Shown here: one piece after another, positions 29,371-39,053 of the stretch
Layout: every line of letters starts with the position of its first letter
How positions within the stretch are numbered: position 1 is the first letter of the stretch
Source of the DNA: Streptomyces antibioticus
GTDB taxonomy: Bacteria > Actinomycetota > Actinomycetes > Streptomycetales > Streptomycetaceae
Direction of reading: 5' to 3'
Assembly (NCBI RefSeq): GCF_001514065.1
Contig: NZ_KQ948425.1
Coordinates: forward strand, 438,519 to 502,518
Length of the DNA: 64,000 nucleotides
Made by a program: the position numbers and the translations under genes
Notes under the pieces: generated by a model
What the model was told of the DNA's origin: nothing
Database searches by the model: none
The model's input: only the letters and a program-made list of their open reading frames with translations

Positions 29371-30999
29371 TCAGTGCGTCGCACCCGTGCCTTCGGCCGG
29401 GGCCTCGGCGTCCGGCCGCCGCGGCCGGCTCTCCCGTGCGGCGGGCAGGTGGTGAGTGACCAGGAAACTGGCGAGAGCGATACCGCCCGTGGCCAGGATG
29501 GCCGCCTTCAGACCGTCCAGTTGCGCGTCGGCGTAGGAGTCCGCGACGGCTTCCACCTCGGAGTCCGGCAGTCCGGCGCGCTCGGCGGCGGTGCGCACCT
29601 GGTCGGTGGGGACGAAGGCGATCCCCGCCTCCAGGCGGACACCGACCTGATCACTCGTCGCCTCGGACAGCTCAGGATGGCTTTCCACCTGTGCGGTGAA
29701 GGAGTGCGCCAGCGCACCGATGAGGATCGACCCGATGAGCGCGGTCCCCAGCGCGGAGCCCAGGTTCTGCGCCGTGAACTGGAGCCCTCCGGCCTCACTG
29801 CGTTCCTCCTCACTGACGCCGGACTGGACGACGTTGCCCAGCTGCGAGGCGAGCAGGCCGACACCCACGCCCAGCAGCGCCATGGCGCCGGCGAACTGGG
29901 CGTCGTCGATGGCCGGCTCGATGGTGGCCAGCAGCCACACGATGGAAGCCGTCAGGATCAGCAGGGCCAGCCGGACCACCCGGCGCGGCCCCATGATCCG
30001 GCCCAGCGACGACCCCGACAGCGAGGTCACGAACATGGTCACGGACACCGGAAGCAGACGCAGCCCCGTCTCGAAGGCGTCGAACCCCTGAACCACCTGG
30101 AGGTACAGCGGGATGGTGAAGAACAGCCCCAGCAGGATGAGGTTCTGGCTCAGCAGCGTCAGCAGCCCGGACCGCAGCACCGGCCTGCCCAGCAGCGACA
30201 GGTGGACGAGGGGGTCGGCGCCGGTGGCGTCGCGTCGCCGCTCCCAGTGCCGGAAAACGGCCAGGACGGCCGCCCCGGCCGCGACGACGAAGAGCGTGGG
30301 GGCGAAACCGAGGACGGTGAAGGGAGCGTTGCGGGGCTGCACCCACCCCCAGGTGCTGCTCTGCAGGACCCCGAGCACGCACAGCCCCAGCCCGGCCGCG
30401 GAGAGCACCGCGCCGACCCAGTCCAGCCGGGGACGCGGGCCGGCCGGGGCGGGCGTCGCGATCACCCGTCGGCACAGCAGGATCGCCACGACGATCACGA
30501 CCTCGCCGGCGAAGACCAGCCGCCAGGTCAGATACGTCGTCACCCAGCCGCCCAGCAAGGGGCCGACCGCGATGCCGGCACCGGCGAGCCCGCCGATGAC
30601 CGCGTAGGCGACCGCCCGGTCCTTGCCCTGGTACGACTCCGCCACGAGGGCGGCCATGGCCGGCAGCACCATGGCCGCCCCCAGCCCCTCGATGACGGAC
30701 CAGCCCAGCGTGAGGACCCACAGCGTGGGTGCCACCGCGGTCAGCGCGGAGCCGATGCCGTAGACGACCAGCCCGACGAGGAACATGCGGCGCCGGCCCA
30801 GGATGTCCCCGAACCTGCCGCCGATGATCATGAATGCGGCCATGACCAGCGCGTACAGGGTGATGACCGCCTGGATGGCGGTGACCTCCGTGTCGAAGTC
30901 CTCGACCAGCTGGCTGACGGACACGTTCATGACGGAGGTGTCCAGGACCATCAGGAACTGGGCCGTGCCGAGGACGATCAGAGCCCGCCAGTGCTTCAT
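29371..30999 (-). CDS. MFS transporter, DHA2 type
   Basis: 542 residues from ATG at 30999 (GAGGTGG upstream) with 14 TM segments. TM1 has FLMVLDTSVMNVSVSQLVEDF, motif A is GGRFGDILGRRRMFLVG, and motif C is GIAVGPLLGGWVTTYLTWR. A long external loop near the C-terminus (VESHPELSEATSDQVGVRLEAG) is typical of this subgroup. It follows the GH15 gene by 28 bases on the same strand. Confidence 0.9.
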   Translation of the reverse strand: MKHWRALIVLGTAQFLMVLDTSVMNVSVSQLVEDFDTEVTAIQAVITLYALVMAAFMIIGGRFGDILGRRRMFLVGLVVYGIGSALTAVAPTLWVLTLGWSVIEGLGAAMVLPAMAALVAESYQGKDRAVAYAVIGGLAGAGIAVGPLLGGWVTTYLTWRLVFAGEVVIVVAILLCRRVIATPAPAGPRPRLDWVGAVLSAAGLGLCVLGVLQSSTWGWVQPRNAPFTVLGFAPTLFVVAAGAAVLAVFRHWERRRDATGADPLVHLSLLGRPVLRSGLLTLLSQNLILLGLFFTIPLYLQVVQGFDAFETGLRLLPVSVTMFVTSLSGSSLGRIMGPRRVVRLALLILTASIVWLLATIEPAIDDAQFAGAMALLGVGVGLLASQLGNVVQSGVSEEERSEAGGLQFTAQNLGSALGTALIGSILIGALAHSFTAQVESHPELSEATSDQVGVRLEAGIAFVPTDQVRTAAERAGLPDSEVEAVADSYADAQLDGLKAAILATGGIALASFLVTHHLPAARESRPRRPDAEAPAEGTGATH

Positions 31000-31027
31000 G
31001 CTCGCCACCTCGCCGGGTCCGTCCCGC

Positions 31028-32848
31028 TCAGCGGGCCGCGTCCATCTGCTCGTCGAGCGAGAGGGCAGCCGTGATCAGCGCGAGGTGGGTGAAGGCCTGC
31101 GGGAAGTTGCCCAGCTGTTCTCCCGTGGGCCCGACCTCCTCCGCGAACAGCCCTCCGTGATTGGCGTACGTGAGCATCTTGTCGAAGGCGTACCGGGCCT
31201 GCCCGAGCCGCCCGGCCCGGGCGAGCGCGTTCACGTACAGGAAGCTGCACAGCGAGAACGTGCCTTCGCTGCCCCGCAGTCCGTCCGGGGACGCCGCGGG
31301 GTCGTAGCGGTAGACGAGGCTGTCGGAGACGAGTTCCTCCTCCATCGCGTCCAGGGTGGACAGCCAGCGCGGATCGTTCGGTGCGATGAATCCGACGGAG
31401 GGCATCAGCAGCAGGGACGCGTCGAGCGTGGTGTCGTCGTAGTGCTGGACGAACGCCCTGCGGTCGGTGCTCCAGCCGCGGTCCATCACCTGGCGCAGGA
31501 TGTCGTCCCGCGCCGTGACCCACCCCGTGAGGTCGGCGGGGCGGGCGAAGTCGCGGGCCATCCGGATGCCCCGGTCGAAGGCCGCCCAGCACATCAGCCG
31601 GCTGTAGGTGAAGTCCTTCTGTCCGCCCCGGGTCTCCCAGATGCCTTCGTCGGGCCGGTCCCACGCCTTGACCAGCCAGTCGAGCACTCCGGCCAGGGAC
31701 TGCCAGCCGTCGTACGGCGGCGCCTGCGCGGCGTCCTCGACGGCCTGGGACAGGGCGAGGACCGCCTCCCCGTAGATGTCGAGCTGCAACTGGCCCGCCG
31801 CGCCGTTGCCGACGCGGACCGGCGCGGACCCTCGGTAGCCCTCCCAGTGGTCGAGGACCTCTTCCGGCAGGTCCGGGTCGCCGTCGATCCGGTACATGAT
31901 CTGCAGGGGCTCACCGCTGACCGTGCCTCCCGCCCTGATCCGGTCGCCCAGCCACTCGCGGAACGCGTGCGCCTCCTCCAGATGGCCGAGCCCCAGCAGG
32001 GCACCGACCGACATCGAGCCGTCCCGGACCCAGGTGTAGCGGTAGTCCCAGTTGCGCCCGCCGCCGATCTGCTCCGGCAGCCCCATGGTGGGAGCCGCGA
32101 CGGGCGCTCCGGTGGGCGCGTAGGTGAGCAGCTTGAGGGTGATGGCCGCCCGGTTCACCATGTCCTGCCAGCGTCCGCGGTACCGGCTGCGGCGCACCCA
32201 CGCGTGCCAGAAGTCACGGGTCTGCTCGAACAGCGTCACCACGTCGGCCCGGCTCAGCGGGGGCGGAGCGGCGTCGTCGGGGTCCCCGACCGTCAGGACG
32301 ACGGCGGCGGAGTCGTCCGGCCCCAGGATCGCCTCGCCATGGACGTCGTCGCCGTCCCTGCGCCAGGTCACCGGCCCGACGCTCTGCACCGTGGCCTGGG
32401 CGCCGGGCGCGTCGAACCGCACGGCGTCCTCGGCGACGTCCAGCCGGTGGCCGACGCGGCCGTAGTCGAAGCGGGGGCGGCACTCGATGGTGAAGCGGAC
32501 CCGGCCGCGCGTGACCCGCAGGACGCGGACCAGCCGATGCCGGCCTTCCGGTCGCCGTGTCGAGGCCACCGGCATGAAGTCGACCACCTCGCCCACCCCG
32601 TCCTCCGACAGGAAACGCGTCACCAGCACGGCGGTGTCCTGCAAGTAGAGCTGGACCGGGGGCCGCGGGGTGTCGGCGCGGACGCTGAAGTGTCCGCCGC
32701 GGTCGTGGTCGAGCAGCGAGGCGAACACGCTGGGCGAGTCGAAGCGTGGGGCGCACAGCCAGTCGACCGTGCCCTCGGAGGAGACGAGCGCGGCCGTCTG
32801 CAGGTCTCCGACCATCCCGTGATCGGCGATCGGGGGGTAGCGACGCAT
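31028..32848 (-). CDS. GH15 glycoside hydrolase (trehalase/glucoamylase type)
   Basis: 606 residues from ATG at 32848 with AAGGAG 8 bases upstream. An N-terminal beta-sandwich (RYPPIADHGMVGDLQTAALVSSEGTVDWLCAPRFDSPSVFAS) is followed by an (alpha/alpha)6 catalytic barrel with GGGRNWDYRYTWVRDGSM and GQLQLDIYGEAVLAL, where the general acid Glu is expected. No signal peptide is visible, so it is probably cytoplasmic. Actinobacterial members of this form include trehalases, so trehalose or maltooligosaccharide cleavage is likely. It is divergent from the SpoIIE-like regulator at 33058. Confidence 0.9.
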   Translation of the reverse strand: MRRYPPIADHGMVGDLQTAALVSSEGTVDWLCAPRFDSPSVFASLLDHDRGGHFSVRADTPRPPVQLYLQDTAVLVTRFLSEDGVGEVVDFMPVASTRRPEGRHRLVRVLRVTRGRVRFTIECRPRFDYGRVGHRLDVAEDAVRFDAPGAQATVQSVGPVTWRRDGDDVHGEAILGPDDSAAVVLTVGDPDDAAPPPLSRADVVTLFEQTRDFWHAWVRRSRYRGRWQDMVNRAAITLKLLTYAPTGAPVAAPTMGLPEQIGGGRNWDYRYTWVRDGSMSVGALLGLGHLEEAHAFREWLGDRIRAGGTVSGEPLQIMYRIDGDPDLPEEVLDHWEGYRGSAPVRVGNGAAGQLQLDIYGEAVLALSQAVEDAAQAPPYDGWQSLAGVLDWLVKAWDRPDEGIWETRGGQKDFTYSRLMCWAAFDRGIRMARDFARPADLTGWVTARDDILRQVMDRGWSTDRRAFVQHYDDTTLDASLLLMPSVGFIAPNDPRWLSTLDAMEEELVSDSLVYRYDPAASPDGLRGSEGTFSLCSFLYVNALARAGRLGQARYAFDKMLTYANHGGLFAEEVGPTGEQLGNFPQAFTHLALITAALSLDEQMDAAR

Positions 32849-33057
32849 GTGCGGGGCTCCTTCCGGCGGCACGTCCCGGTCGTCGTGGCGCGCCCGGACT
32901 GTGCCCACCTTCGCCGCGACCGGACCAAGCCTGCTTCCCCCGTCGCGGGTGAGTCTCCGCCGGGCCGCCGGCGTCCGGGCCCAGCAGCCCGAGGATGCAG
33001 CGGCCCGGGGCGCAGAGGACGCTGGGAGGACGTCCCGATGCCCGAGGGAAGCGGTAG

Positions 33058-35136
33058 GTGATCTCCATGGCGGACGGTGCTGCCGGCCGGCCGGCGGACG
33101 AGACGGCGGTCTCGATGCTGGACGCGTTGTTCGACCAGGCACCGATCGGGCTGCATCTGCTGGACGCCGACCTGCGGGTCGTACGCGTCAACACCGCGAC
33201 TCCCGCGATGCGGGGTGTGGCCGAGGACGAGCTGGCGGGGCGCCCGGCCCGCGAGGTCTACGCCATGGTCGACACCGATGTCGAGGCCCTGCTGCGCGAG
33301 GTCCTGAAGACGGGCGTGCCCTTGGTGCGCCACCTCGTGCCGGCCCGCATCGACGGGGTGCGGCACCACTACGAGGTGACGGCACTGCGGCTGCGGAACC
33401 CGCACGAGAGAGTGCTCGGTGTGGCGCTCGCCGTGGTCGACGTCACCGACATCGAGCGGGCCCGCGCCCGCGCCCGGGTGCTCGACACCGTGCGCGTGCG
33501 CGTGGGCCGCACGCTGGATCCCACCGTGACCGGCGAGGAGCTCGTGGCCTCGGTGGTCCCCGATTTCGCCGATGTGGCCATCGTGGAGGTGGTGGACGCG
33601 GTGATCCGTGGCGACGAGCCGCCCCTGGCTCCCCTGCCGCCGGGCACCCCGCTGATGCGCACCGCGTTCCGCAGTACCCGCACCCCCTCGCCCCAGGCCC
33701 ACCCGGTCGGCGACGTGTGCACCCTGCCGGCCCCCACGCCGTTCACCCAGGCGCTGACCGACCTGCACCCTCGGACGGTCGCACTGGACGGCGCCGCCCC
33801 CTGGTACTCCGTCGATCCCCCGCGTGCGGAGGCCATCCGCTCCTCCAAGGCCCACTCGCTGCTCGTGGTCCCCCTGGCGCTGCGCGACGCGGCGCTCGGC
33901 GTGGTCAGCCTCTACCGCACCGGGCAGTCGCCCGCCTTCGACGAGGGCGACCAGGAGCTGGCCATGGAACTGGCCGCCCACACCGCCCTGTGCATCGACA
34001 ACGCACGCCGCTACACGCGGGAACACACCGTCGCGGCCACGGTGCAACGGCAGTTGCTGCCCCGCCGACCGGAGACCCACACATCGCTGGAGGCCGCCTA
34101 TCTCACCCTCACGGGCGCCGACCCCGGTGCCTGGTACGACACGATCGCCCTCTCCGGCGCACGCACCGCTCTCGTCGTCGGCAACGTGTCGGGCCGCGCC
34201 CTGAACGCCGCGGCGACCATGGGGCAGCTGCGCACCGCCGTGCGCTCGCTGACGGCGTTCGACCTGCCCCCTGACGAGCTCATGGCTCGTCTCCACGCGA
34301 CCGCCGGTCAGCTGGCCGCGGAACGCGCCGGCCTCCCCCTCGGCGATCCGCTGCGCCGCGAGGCCCTCACCGCCGACTGCGTGTACGCGGTCCACGACCC
34401 GCTCTCCAACACCTGCACGCTGGCCGCGGCGGGCGCTCTCGCCCCGCTGGTCGTGCGCCCCGATGCCACCGCGCTGCTTCCCCGGACTCCGGCAGGACCG
34501 CGCCTGGGCACGGCACCGGACGTACCCTTCGCGGCCACCGAGATCGACGTGCCGGACGGCAGCGTGCTGGTGTTCACCAGCGATCCGCTCCTCACCTCGT
34601 ACCTGTCGGACGTCTCCGGGCCGCTGACCTCGGCGCCCCACTTCCGGGACCGCCCGCTGCAGGATCTGTGCGACGCCCTGGTGTACGCCCTCGGCGCGGG
34701 CCCGGGGATCGGCGCCGCGGCGATGATCGTCGCGCGCACCCGGGCCTTTCCCGCCGACCGGCGCGCTGCGTGGCCCCTCGACGCGAGCCCCTCGGCCGTC
34801 GCCGTCGCCCGACGCCGTACCCGCGAACAGCTCGCCGCCTGGGGCCTGAAAGGCGAGACGGCGGACGACACCCAGCTCATCGTCAGCGAACTCGTCACCA
34901 ACGCCGTCCGCTACGGCACACCGCCCATCGAGCTCCGCCTGATCAACGACCGGACGCTGACGTGCGAGGTCCGGGACGCCGGCTCGGCCTCTCCTCGCCT
35001 GCGGCACGCCGGTGTCGTGGACGAGGGTGGGCGCGGCCTGTTCATCGCCGCCCAGCTCGCCCAGGCGTGGGGCACGCGGTACACCGCGTCGGGCAAGACG
35101 ATCTGGACGGAGCAGACGCTGCCGCCCGCCGACTGA
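33058..35136 (+). CDS. PAS-GAF-SpoIIE-HATPase regulator with degenerate phosphatase site
   Basis: 692 residues: PAS (about 20-130), GAF (about 150-325), SpoIIE/PP2C-like (about 335-560) and RsbW-like HATPase (about 575-690; SELVTNAVRYG, VRDAGSASP, GGRGLFIAAQLAQAWG). Such fusions act in partner-switching control of sigma factors or anti-sigma antagonists. The phosphatase metal ligands are all changed: GAWYD (Ala358) instead of GDWYD, GNVSGRA (Asn376) instead of GDVxGHG, TSD instead of TDG at 507-509, and GA instead of DD at 552-553. Active dephosphorylation is therefore unlikely, while the kinase-type domain looks intact. GTG at 33058 has AGGGAAG upstream. Confidence 0.9.
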   Translation: MISMADGAAGRPADETAVSMLDALFDQAPIGLHLLDADLRVVRVNTATPAMRGVAEDELAGRPAREVYAMVDTDVEALLREVLKTGVPLVRHLVPARIDGVRHHYEVTALRLRNPHERVLGVALAVVDVTDIERARARARVLDTVRVRVGRTLDPTVTGEELVASVVPDFADVAIVEVVDAVIRGDEPPLAPLPPGTPLMRTAFRSTRTPSPQAHPVGDVCTLPAPTPFTQALTDLHPRTVALDGAAPWYSVDPPRAEAIRSSKAHSLLVVPLALRDAALGVVSLYRTGQSPAFDEGDQELAMELAAHTALCIDNARRYTREHTVAATVQRQLLPRRPETHTSLEAAYLTLTGADPGAWYDTIALSGARTALVVGNVSGRALNAAATMGQLRTAVRSLTAFDLPPDELMARLHATAGQLAAERAGLPLGDPLRREALTADCVYAVHDPLSNTCTLAAAGALAPLVVRPDATALLPRTPAGPRLGTAPDVPFAATEIDVPDGSVLVFTSDPLLTSYLSDVSGPLTSAPHFRDRPLQDLCDALVYALGAGPGIGAAAMIVARTRAFPADRRAAWPLDASPSAVAVARRRTREQLAAWGLKGETADDTQLIVSELVTNAVRYGTPPIELRLINDRTLTCEVRDAGSASPRLRHAGVVDEGGRGLFIAAQLAQAWGTRYTASGKTIWTEQTLPPAD

Positions 35137-35164
35137 ACGGCAGGGCGGGGCGCCTGCGGAAGGA

Positions 35165-37918
35165 TCACAGCAGCCGGAGGTCCCGGGCGCGGCGCACGGC
35201 GTCACCCCGCCGGTTCACCGCGAGCTTTCGGTAGACGCTCTTGAGGTGCGTCTTCACCGTGTTCACCGACAGGTAGAGGTCGGCGGCGATCTCCTCCGTC
35301 GACATCATCCTCGCCAGCCGCTCCAGCACGTCCCGCTCGCGTCCGCTCAGTTCCACCGCGACGAGCGGTGGGAGCGACGACTCCGGTCGCGGCCCCTCAC
35401 TGCCTCCCGGCGACCCCGGCGTCAGCCAGCCCGCCGCCAGCTCGTGCAGCGCGGACGTGGCCAACAGGGGCCGGATCCAGGCACCGGCGTCGAGGAAGGG
35501 ACGCCGCAGCCGCTCGCGGCGGGCATCCAGGAGCGCCCGCGCCACCAGCCGGTGCGCGGTGGCGGAGTCTCCCGCCTCCGCGGCGGCCTGAGCCCGCACC
35601 AGCGCCGCCCGCACGGACACCGCCGGACCCGTCCCGCCCTGGGTGTGGATGCTGTCGAGCAGGTCGATCGCCTCCCCGGGGCGTCCCGCGGCGAGCTGGA
35701 TCGCCGCGGCCTCCACGGCACAGGCGGGCTGGTCCGCGCTGATGCTCCGGAGCGCCTCGGCGGCCTCGTCCGGCCGGCCTTCGGCCAGGTGCGCGGCGGA
35801 GGTGACGAGCGCTTCGTGGCTTTCCGCCCATGGTGAGGACACCACGCCGGAAACGGCCGCGTCCGACGCCTCGACGGCAGCTTGTGCCCGGCCCCTGACC
35901 AGCAGCAGCCGGGCCGTGGTGAGGGCTCGTCCGGCCCTCGGCACCGGGTCACTCGTTCCCGCCGGCAGTTCGGCCGTCTCGTCGAGGAGGGCCTGGGCCC
36001 GGTCCAGTTCATGACGGTCGACCGCCACGGCCGCCAGGACCAGTCGGCCGATGCCGGAGCCGGACGACTGCGGCAGCCCGTCCTGCTCGGCCTCGGACAC
36101 CGCCGCCAGGGCCTTGCGCTCCGCCCGGGTGAGCCAGCCGTTCAGATAGTCCAGCAGGGCCAGGTGCGCCCTCGACTCCTCCCGGGGCATCGCGGTGGCG
36201 GCTCCTTCGGGAGCACCGGCCACCGCGGTCAGGGCAGCACGTGCCTCCTCGAAGCGTCCGGCCCACAGCCGCACCGAGCCCAGATGGGTCAGCAGCAGCG
36301 CCGGCAGTTCGGGATGCCTGTCCAGAAGGTGCCGCGGGATCTCCCGGCGCAGTGCGTCGGCGGCTTCGGCGGCCCTCTCGGCCTGTGGGAGGCTTCCGGT
36401 CAGGCGGGCGGCCAGCGTCTCCAGCAGCGCACAGCTCAGCTGGGCGGCCGCCCGGTCGGGCGCCTGGCCGGCCAGCTGTTCCTCGGCATGGCGCAGGCTG
36501 GCCAGACCGTGATCGAGGTCGTAACGGGCCAGTTCGCGCGCCGCCCGCACCAGTTCCGTGTCGGGACTCCCGGCCCCGGGCGTCATGGTCGAGAACAGCT
36601 GGGCCAGGTCGTCCGACGGCGCTCCCGTGAGGAGTCGGCCGATCGCGAGGTCGTCGATGAGGGCGCCCGCCGCCACGTCCCAGTCGCCCGCCGCCGCACC
36701 GTGCGCCACCGTCTCCGGCAGGAATCCGGAACTGCGCAGCCACTGCGCGGCCCGCCGGTGGAGTTCCGGCTCCAGGCCGGGCAGACGCATGCGCAGATGG
36801 GCCCGGAGGATCTCCCCGAACAGCGGGTGGAGCCGGTACCAGGAGCGCCCGAGGTGCTCGACGAAGGCGTTCGCGCGGTGCAGCCCCACCAGAAGGGGCT
36901 CGGCATCGGTGCGGCCGGTCAGTGCGTTGGCCAGCTCGGGACAGAACCGCTCCAGGACGCTGACCCGCAGCAGGAGGTCCTGTGTCTCTTCCGTCTGCCC
37001 TTTGAGGACCTCGGCGAGCAAGAAGTCCGCGATCGAGCTCCGCTCCGCCTCGAACTCCTTCAGATAGAGCTCCGGATCGGCGTTCTCCCGGGCGGCCAGC
37101 GCGGACAGGCGCAGGCCGACGGCCCATCCCCGGGTGCGGTCCACCAGGGCGCGCGCGGCGGTCACCGGAAGGCTCAGACCGTGCAGTTCCAGCAGGGTGA
37201 CGGCTTCCTCCGGGGTGAAGGCCAGCTCGGCGGCACGGATCTCCGTCAGGTCACCGGCCGCCCGGTAGCGGTGCAGCGGCAGCAGCGGCTCGGTGCGGGT
37301 GACGAGGACGAGGTGCAGCCCCTGTCCGGCGTGGTGCAGGACGAACTCCAGCTGCTCGGCGATCTCGGGGGCGCTCACGCGGTCGTAGTCGTCGAGCACA
37401 AGGACGACGGGCCGGTCACGGTCGTTCAGTTCGGCGGCGAGCGTGGCCAGCAGCCTGCCGTCCACCCGCGGCGGATCCGCCGGGAATCCGGCCGGGCCTG
37501 CTGCCAGTGCACCGGCAGCATGCAGGGCCTGGACCACATAGGCCCAGAACACCCCTGGATGCCGGTCTCCCTCTTCGACACTGAGCCAGGCGACGGGATG
37601 CCGCAGACCGGCCGCCCAGTCGGCGGCCAGCAAGGTCTTGCCGGCCCCGGCCGAGCCGTTGAGAAGGGTCAGCGGTGTCCGCAGCGCCTGGTCCAGGTGC
37701 TCGACGAGCCGCGGCCGCCGTACGAAGGTCGCCGGCCTCGCGGGGACGGCGAACCGGGTGCGCAGGAACGGGTCACCCAGGGGATCGGTGCCGGGGACGG
37801 AGGGGTGCCGCAGGGCATCGGCGCCAGGAACAGACGGGTCCCCTGGGGCATCGGCGCCAGGAACGGACGAAGCCCTGTGCTCCGCACCGCCGCTGGATGT
37901 CTCGGCCACTCCGCTCAC
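35165..37918 (-). CDS. Large MalT/LAL-type LuxR regulator
   Basis: 917 residues from GTG at 37918. After a repetitive N-terminus there is a P-loop (LTLLNGSAGAGKTLLAADWA), Walker B (PVVLVLDDYDRV) and a STAND-type ATPase region ending near residue 350. A long helical TPR-like array follows, and the C-terminal LuxR helix-turn-helix is LSGRERDVLERLARMMSTEEIAADLYLSVNTVKTHLKSVYRKL. Such proteins bind an inducer, oligomerise with ATP and activate nearby operons. It converges with the SpoIIE-like gene, with a 28-base gap. No inducer can be inferred. Confidence 0.92.
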   Translation of the reverse strand: MSGVAETSSGGAEHRASSVPGADAPGDPSVPGADALRHPSVPGTDPLGDPFLRTRFAVPARPATFVRRPRLVEHLDQALRTPLTLLNGSAGAGKTLLAADWAAGLRHPVAWLSVEEGDRHPGVFWAYVVQALHAAGALAAGPAGFPADPPRVDGRLLATLAAELNDRDRPVVLVLDDYDRVSAPEIAEQLEFVLHHAGQGLHLVLVTRTEPLLPLHRYRAAGDLTEIRAAELAFTPEEAVTLLELHGLSLPVTAARALVDRTRGWAVGLRLSALAARENADPELYLKEFEAERSSIADFLLAEVLKGQTEETQDLLLRVSVLERFCPELANALTGRTDAEPLLVGLHRANAFVEHLGRSWYRLHPLFGEILRAHLRMRLPGLEPELHRRAAQWLRSSGFLPETVAHGAAAGDWDVAAGALIDDLAIGRLLTGAPSDDLAQLFSTMTPGAGSPDTELVRAARELARYDLDHGLASLRHAEEQLAGQAPDRAAAQLSCALLETLAARLTGSLPQAERAAEAADALRREIPRHLLDRHPELPALLLTHLGSVRLWAGRFEEARAALTAVAGAPEGAATAMPREESRAHLALLDYLNGWLTRAERKALAAVSEAEQDGLPQSSGSGIGRLVLAAVAVDRHELDRAQALLDETAELPAGTSDPVPRAGRALTTARLLLVRGRAQAAVEASDAAVSGVVSSPWAESHEALVTSAAHLAEGRPDEAAEALRSISADQPACAVEAAAIQLAAGRPGEAIDLLDSIHTQGGTGPAVSVRAALVRAQAAAEAGDSATAHRLVARALLDARRERLRRPFLDAGAWIRPLLATSALHELAAGWLTPGSPGGSEGPRPESSLPPLVAVELSGRERDVLERLARMMSTEEIAADLYLSVNTVKTHLKSVYRKLAVNRRGDAVRRARDLRLL
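37761..37859. repeat. Three imperfect 33-bp tandem repeats in LuxR-type gene
   Basis: Units at 37761-37793, 37794-37826 and 37827-37859 encode 11-residue repeats of the form PSVPGADALRH in the N-terminal tail before the ATPase domain. A partial fourth copy follows at 37860. The number of units probably varies between strains. Confidence 0.8.
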
Positions 37919-38036
37919 CACCCTCACCCCTGTCGTCGGGACCAGATCACGGGCGGCGCTCCCCCACCAGCATCGCAGCCCTGCCGGCTCGGCGCACGAC
38001 GTCATCGGGCCGTTCACCAGCCCTTGTGCGCGCCGC

Positions 38037-38891
38037 TCAGCCTCGGATCACGTCCTGTTCCAGGTCGGGCCGGAACGCGTGGAACGCGTCATGGCCGGGC
38101 TCGATGACGCCGTAACTGTTCTCCGGTACCTCGTTCCAGGCGCCGGGCAGGTCACCCAGCGGTTCGGACACGACCAGGCGGGTCTCGTCGGAGATGCCCC
38201 GCAGGAACTCGGCGTCCGGGTGGAGCGCGCGCAAGGTCTCCACCCTGGTGCTGAAGAACAGCGACCGCGAGCGGCCTTCGCTGGAGTGGCGGAACGCCCA
38301 GACACGCTCGCCGTCGGCCACCGCGACCGTCATCTGGAGAGGGTGCCGCACGCCATGCCTGCGGCCCGTCGATTCGACGAAGGCCGCCATGCGCGCCACG
38401 GCACCGGGCGGATCGTCCGTCAGACCGAAGGTCAGGGCCAGGAAGAACATGAGCTCGGAGTCGGTGGACCCCTCGATGTCGGGGTACAGCGCCGGATCGA
38501 CCGCCACGGCCAGGTCGCGGCGCAGGAGCCGGAAGTCGTTGATCATGCCGTTGTGCATCCACAGCCAGCGGCCGTAGCGGAAGGGGTGACAGTTGGACTG
38601 CTGCACGGCCGTCCCGGTCGCCGCCCTGATGTGGGCGAAGAAGAGACCCGAGCGGACGTGGTGGGCGACCTCCCGCAGATTCCGGTTGTTCCAGGCCGGG
38701 CCCACGTCCCGCACCACAGCCGGAGTAGCCACCCCGGCGTCGGCGTACCAGCCGATACCGAAGCCGTCGCCATTGGTCGTCTCCACGCCCATACGGGAGT
38801 GCAGGCTCTGGTCGATCAAGGAGTGCGACGGCTCGAACAGCACCTGGCTGAGCAGGATCGGGGTGCCCGAGTAGGCGATCCAGCGGCACAT
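38037..38891 (-). CDS. Class II glutamine amidotransferase (YafJ-like)
   Basis: 284 residues from ATG at 38891 with GGAGGG upstream. Cys2 directly follows the initiator Met (MCRWIAYSG), as in Ntn-type glutaminases, with the supporting sequence TTNGDGFGIGWY, HIRAATGTAVQQSNCHPF and WMHNGMINDF. There is no synthase domain, so the ammonia acceptor is unknown. Related stand-alone proteins include EgtC of ergothioneine synthesis and YafJ. No egt genes are nearby, so the general assignment is kept. Confidence 0.9.
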   Translation of the reverse strand: MCRWIAYSGTPILLSQVLFEPSHSLIDQSLHSRMGVETTNGDGFGIGWYADAGVATPAVVRDVGPAWNNRNLREVAHHVRSGLFFAHIRAATGTAVQQSNCHPFRYGRWLWMHNGMINDFRLLRRDLAVAVDPALYPDIEGSTDSELMFFLALTFGLTDDPPGAVARMAAFVESTGRRHGVRHPLQMTVAVADGERVWAFRHSSEGRSRSLFFSTRVETLRALHPDAEFLRGISDETRLVVSEPLGDLPGAWNEVPENSYGVIEPGHDAFHAFRPDLEQDVIRG

Positions 38892-39053
38892 CTTGCATCC
38901 CTCCGCTCCGAGGATCGACAGCATCGGGGCGATGGCTTCCGCCGCGCCACGGCCGGACGGACTCGCAGGCGGCGGAGTGGGAGCGTCGTCCTTGCGAGTG
39001 ACGACCAGTATCTCGTGCCCCGGCCCTCGGGGCACGTCGAGCGCGCTGCCCGG

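Noticed and set aside
30785-33061. 758-codon plus-strand open frame opposite MFS and GH15 genes
   Set aside because: It spans two real minus-strand genes and has no recognisable domain or start site. It is a GC-bias shadow.
32620-35205. 861-codon minus-strand frame opposite the SpoIIE-like gene
   Set aside because: The plus-strand PAS/GAF/HATPase motifs are unmistakable. The antisense sequence is low-complexity Gly/Arg.
37761-37859. 33-bp repeats as a CRISPR-like array
   Set aside because: They are contiguous, in frame and encode 11-residue peptide repeats without spacers.
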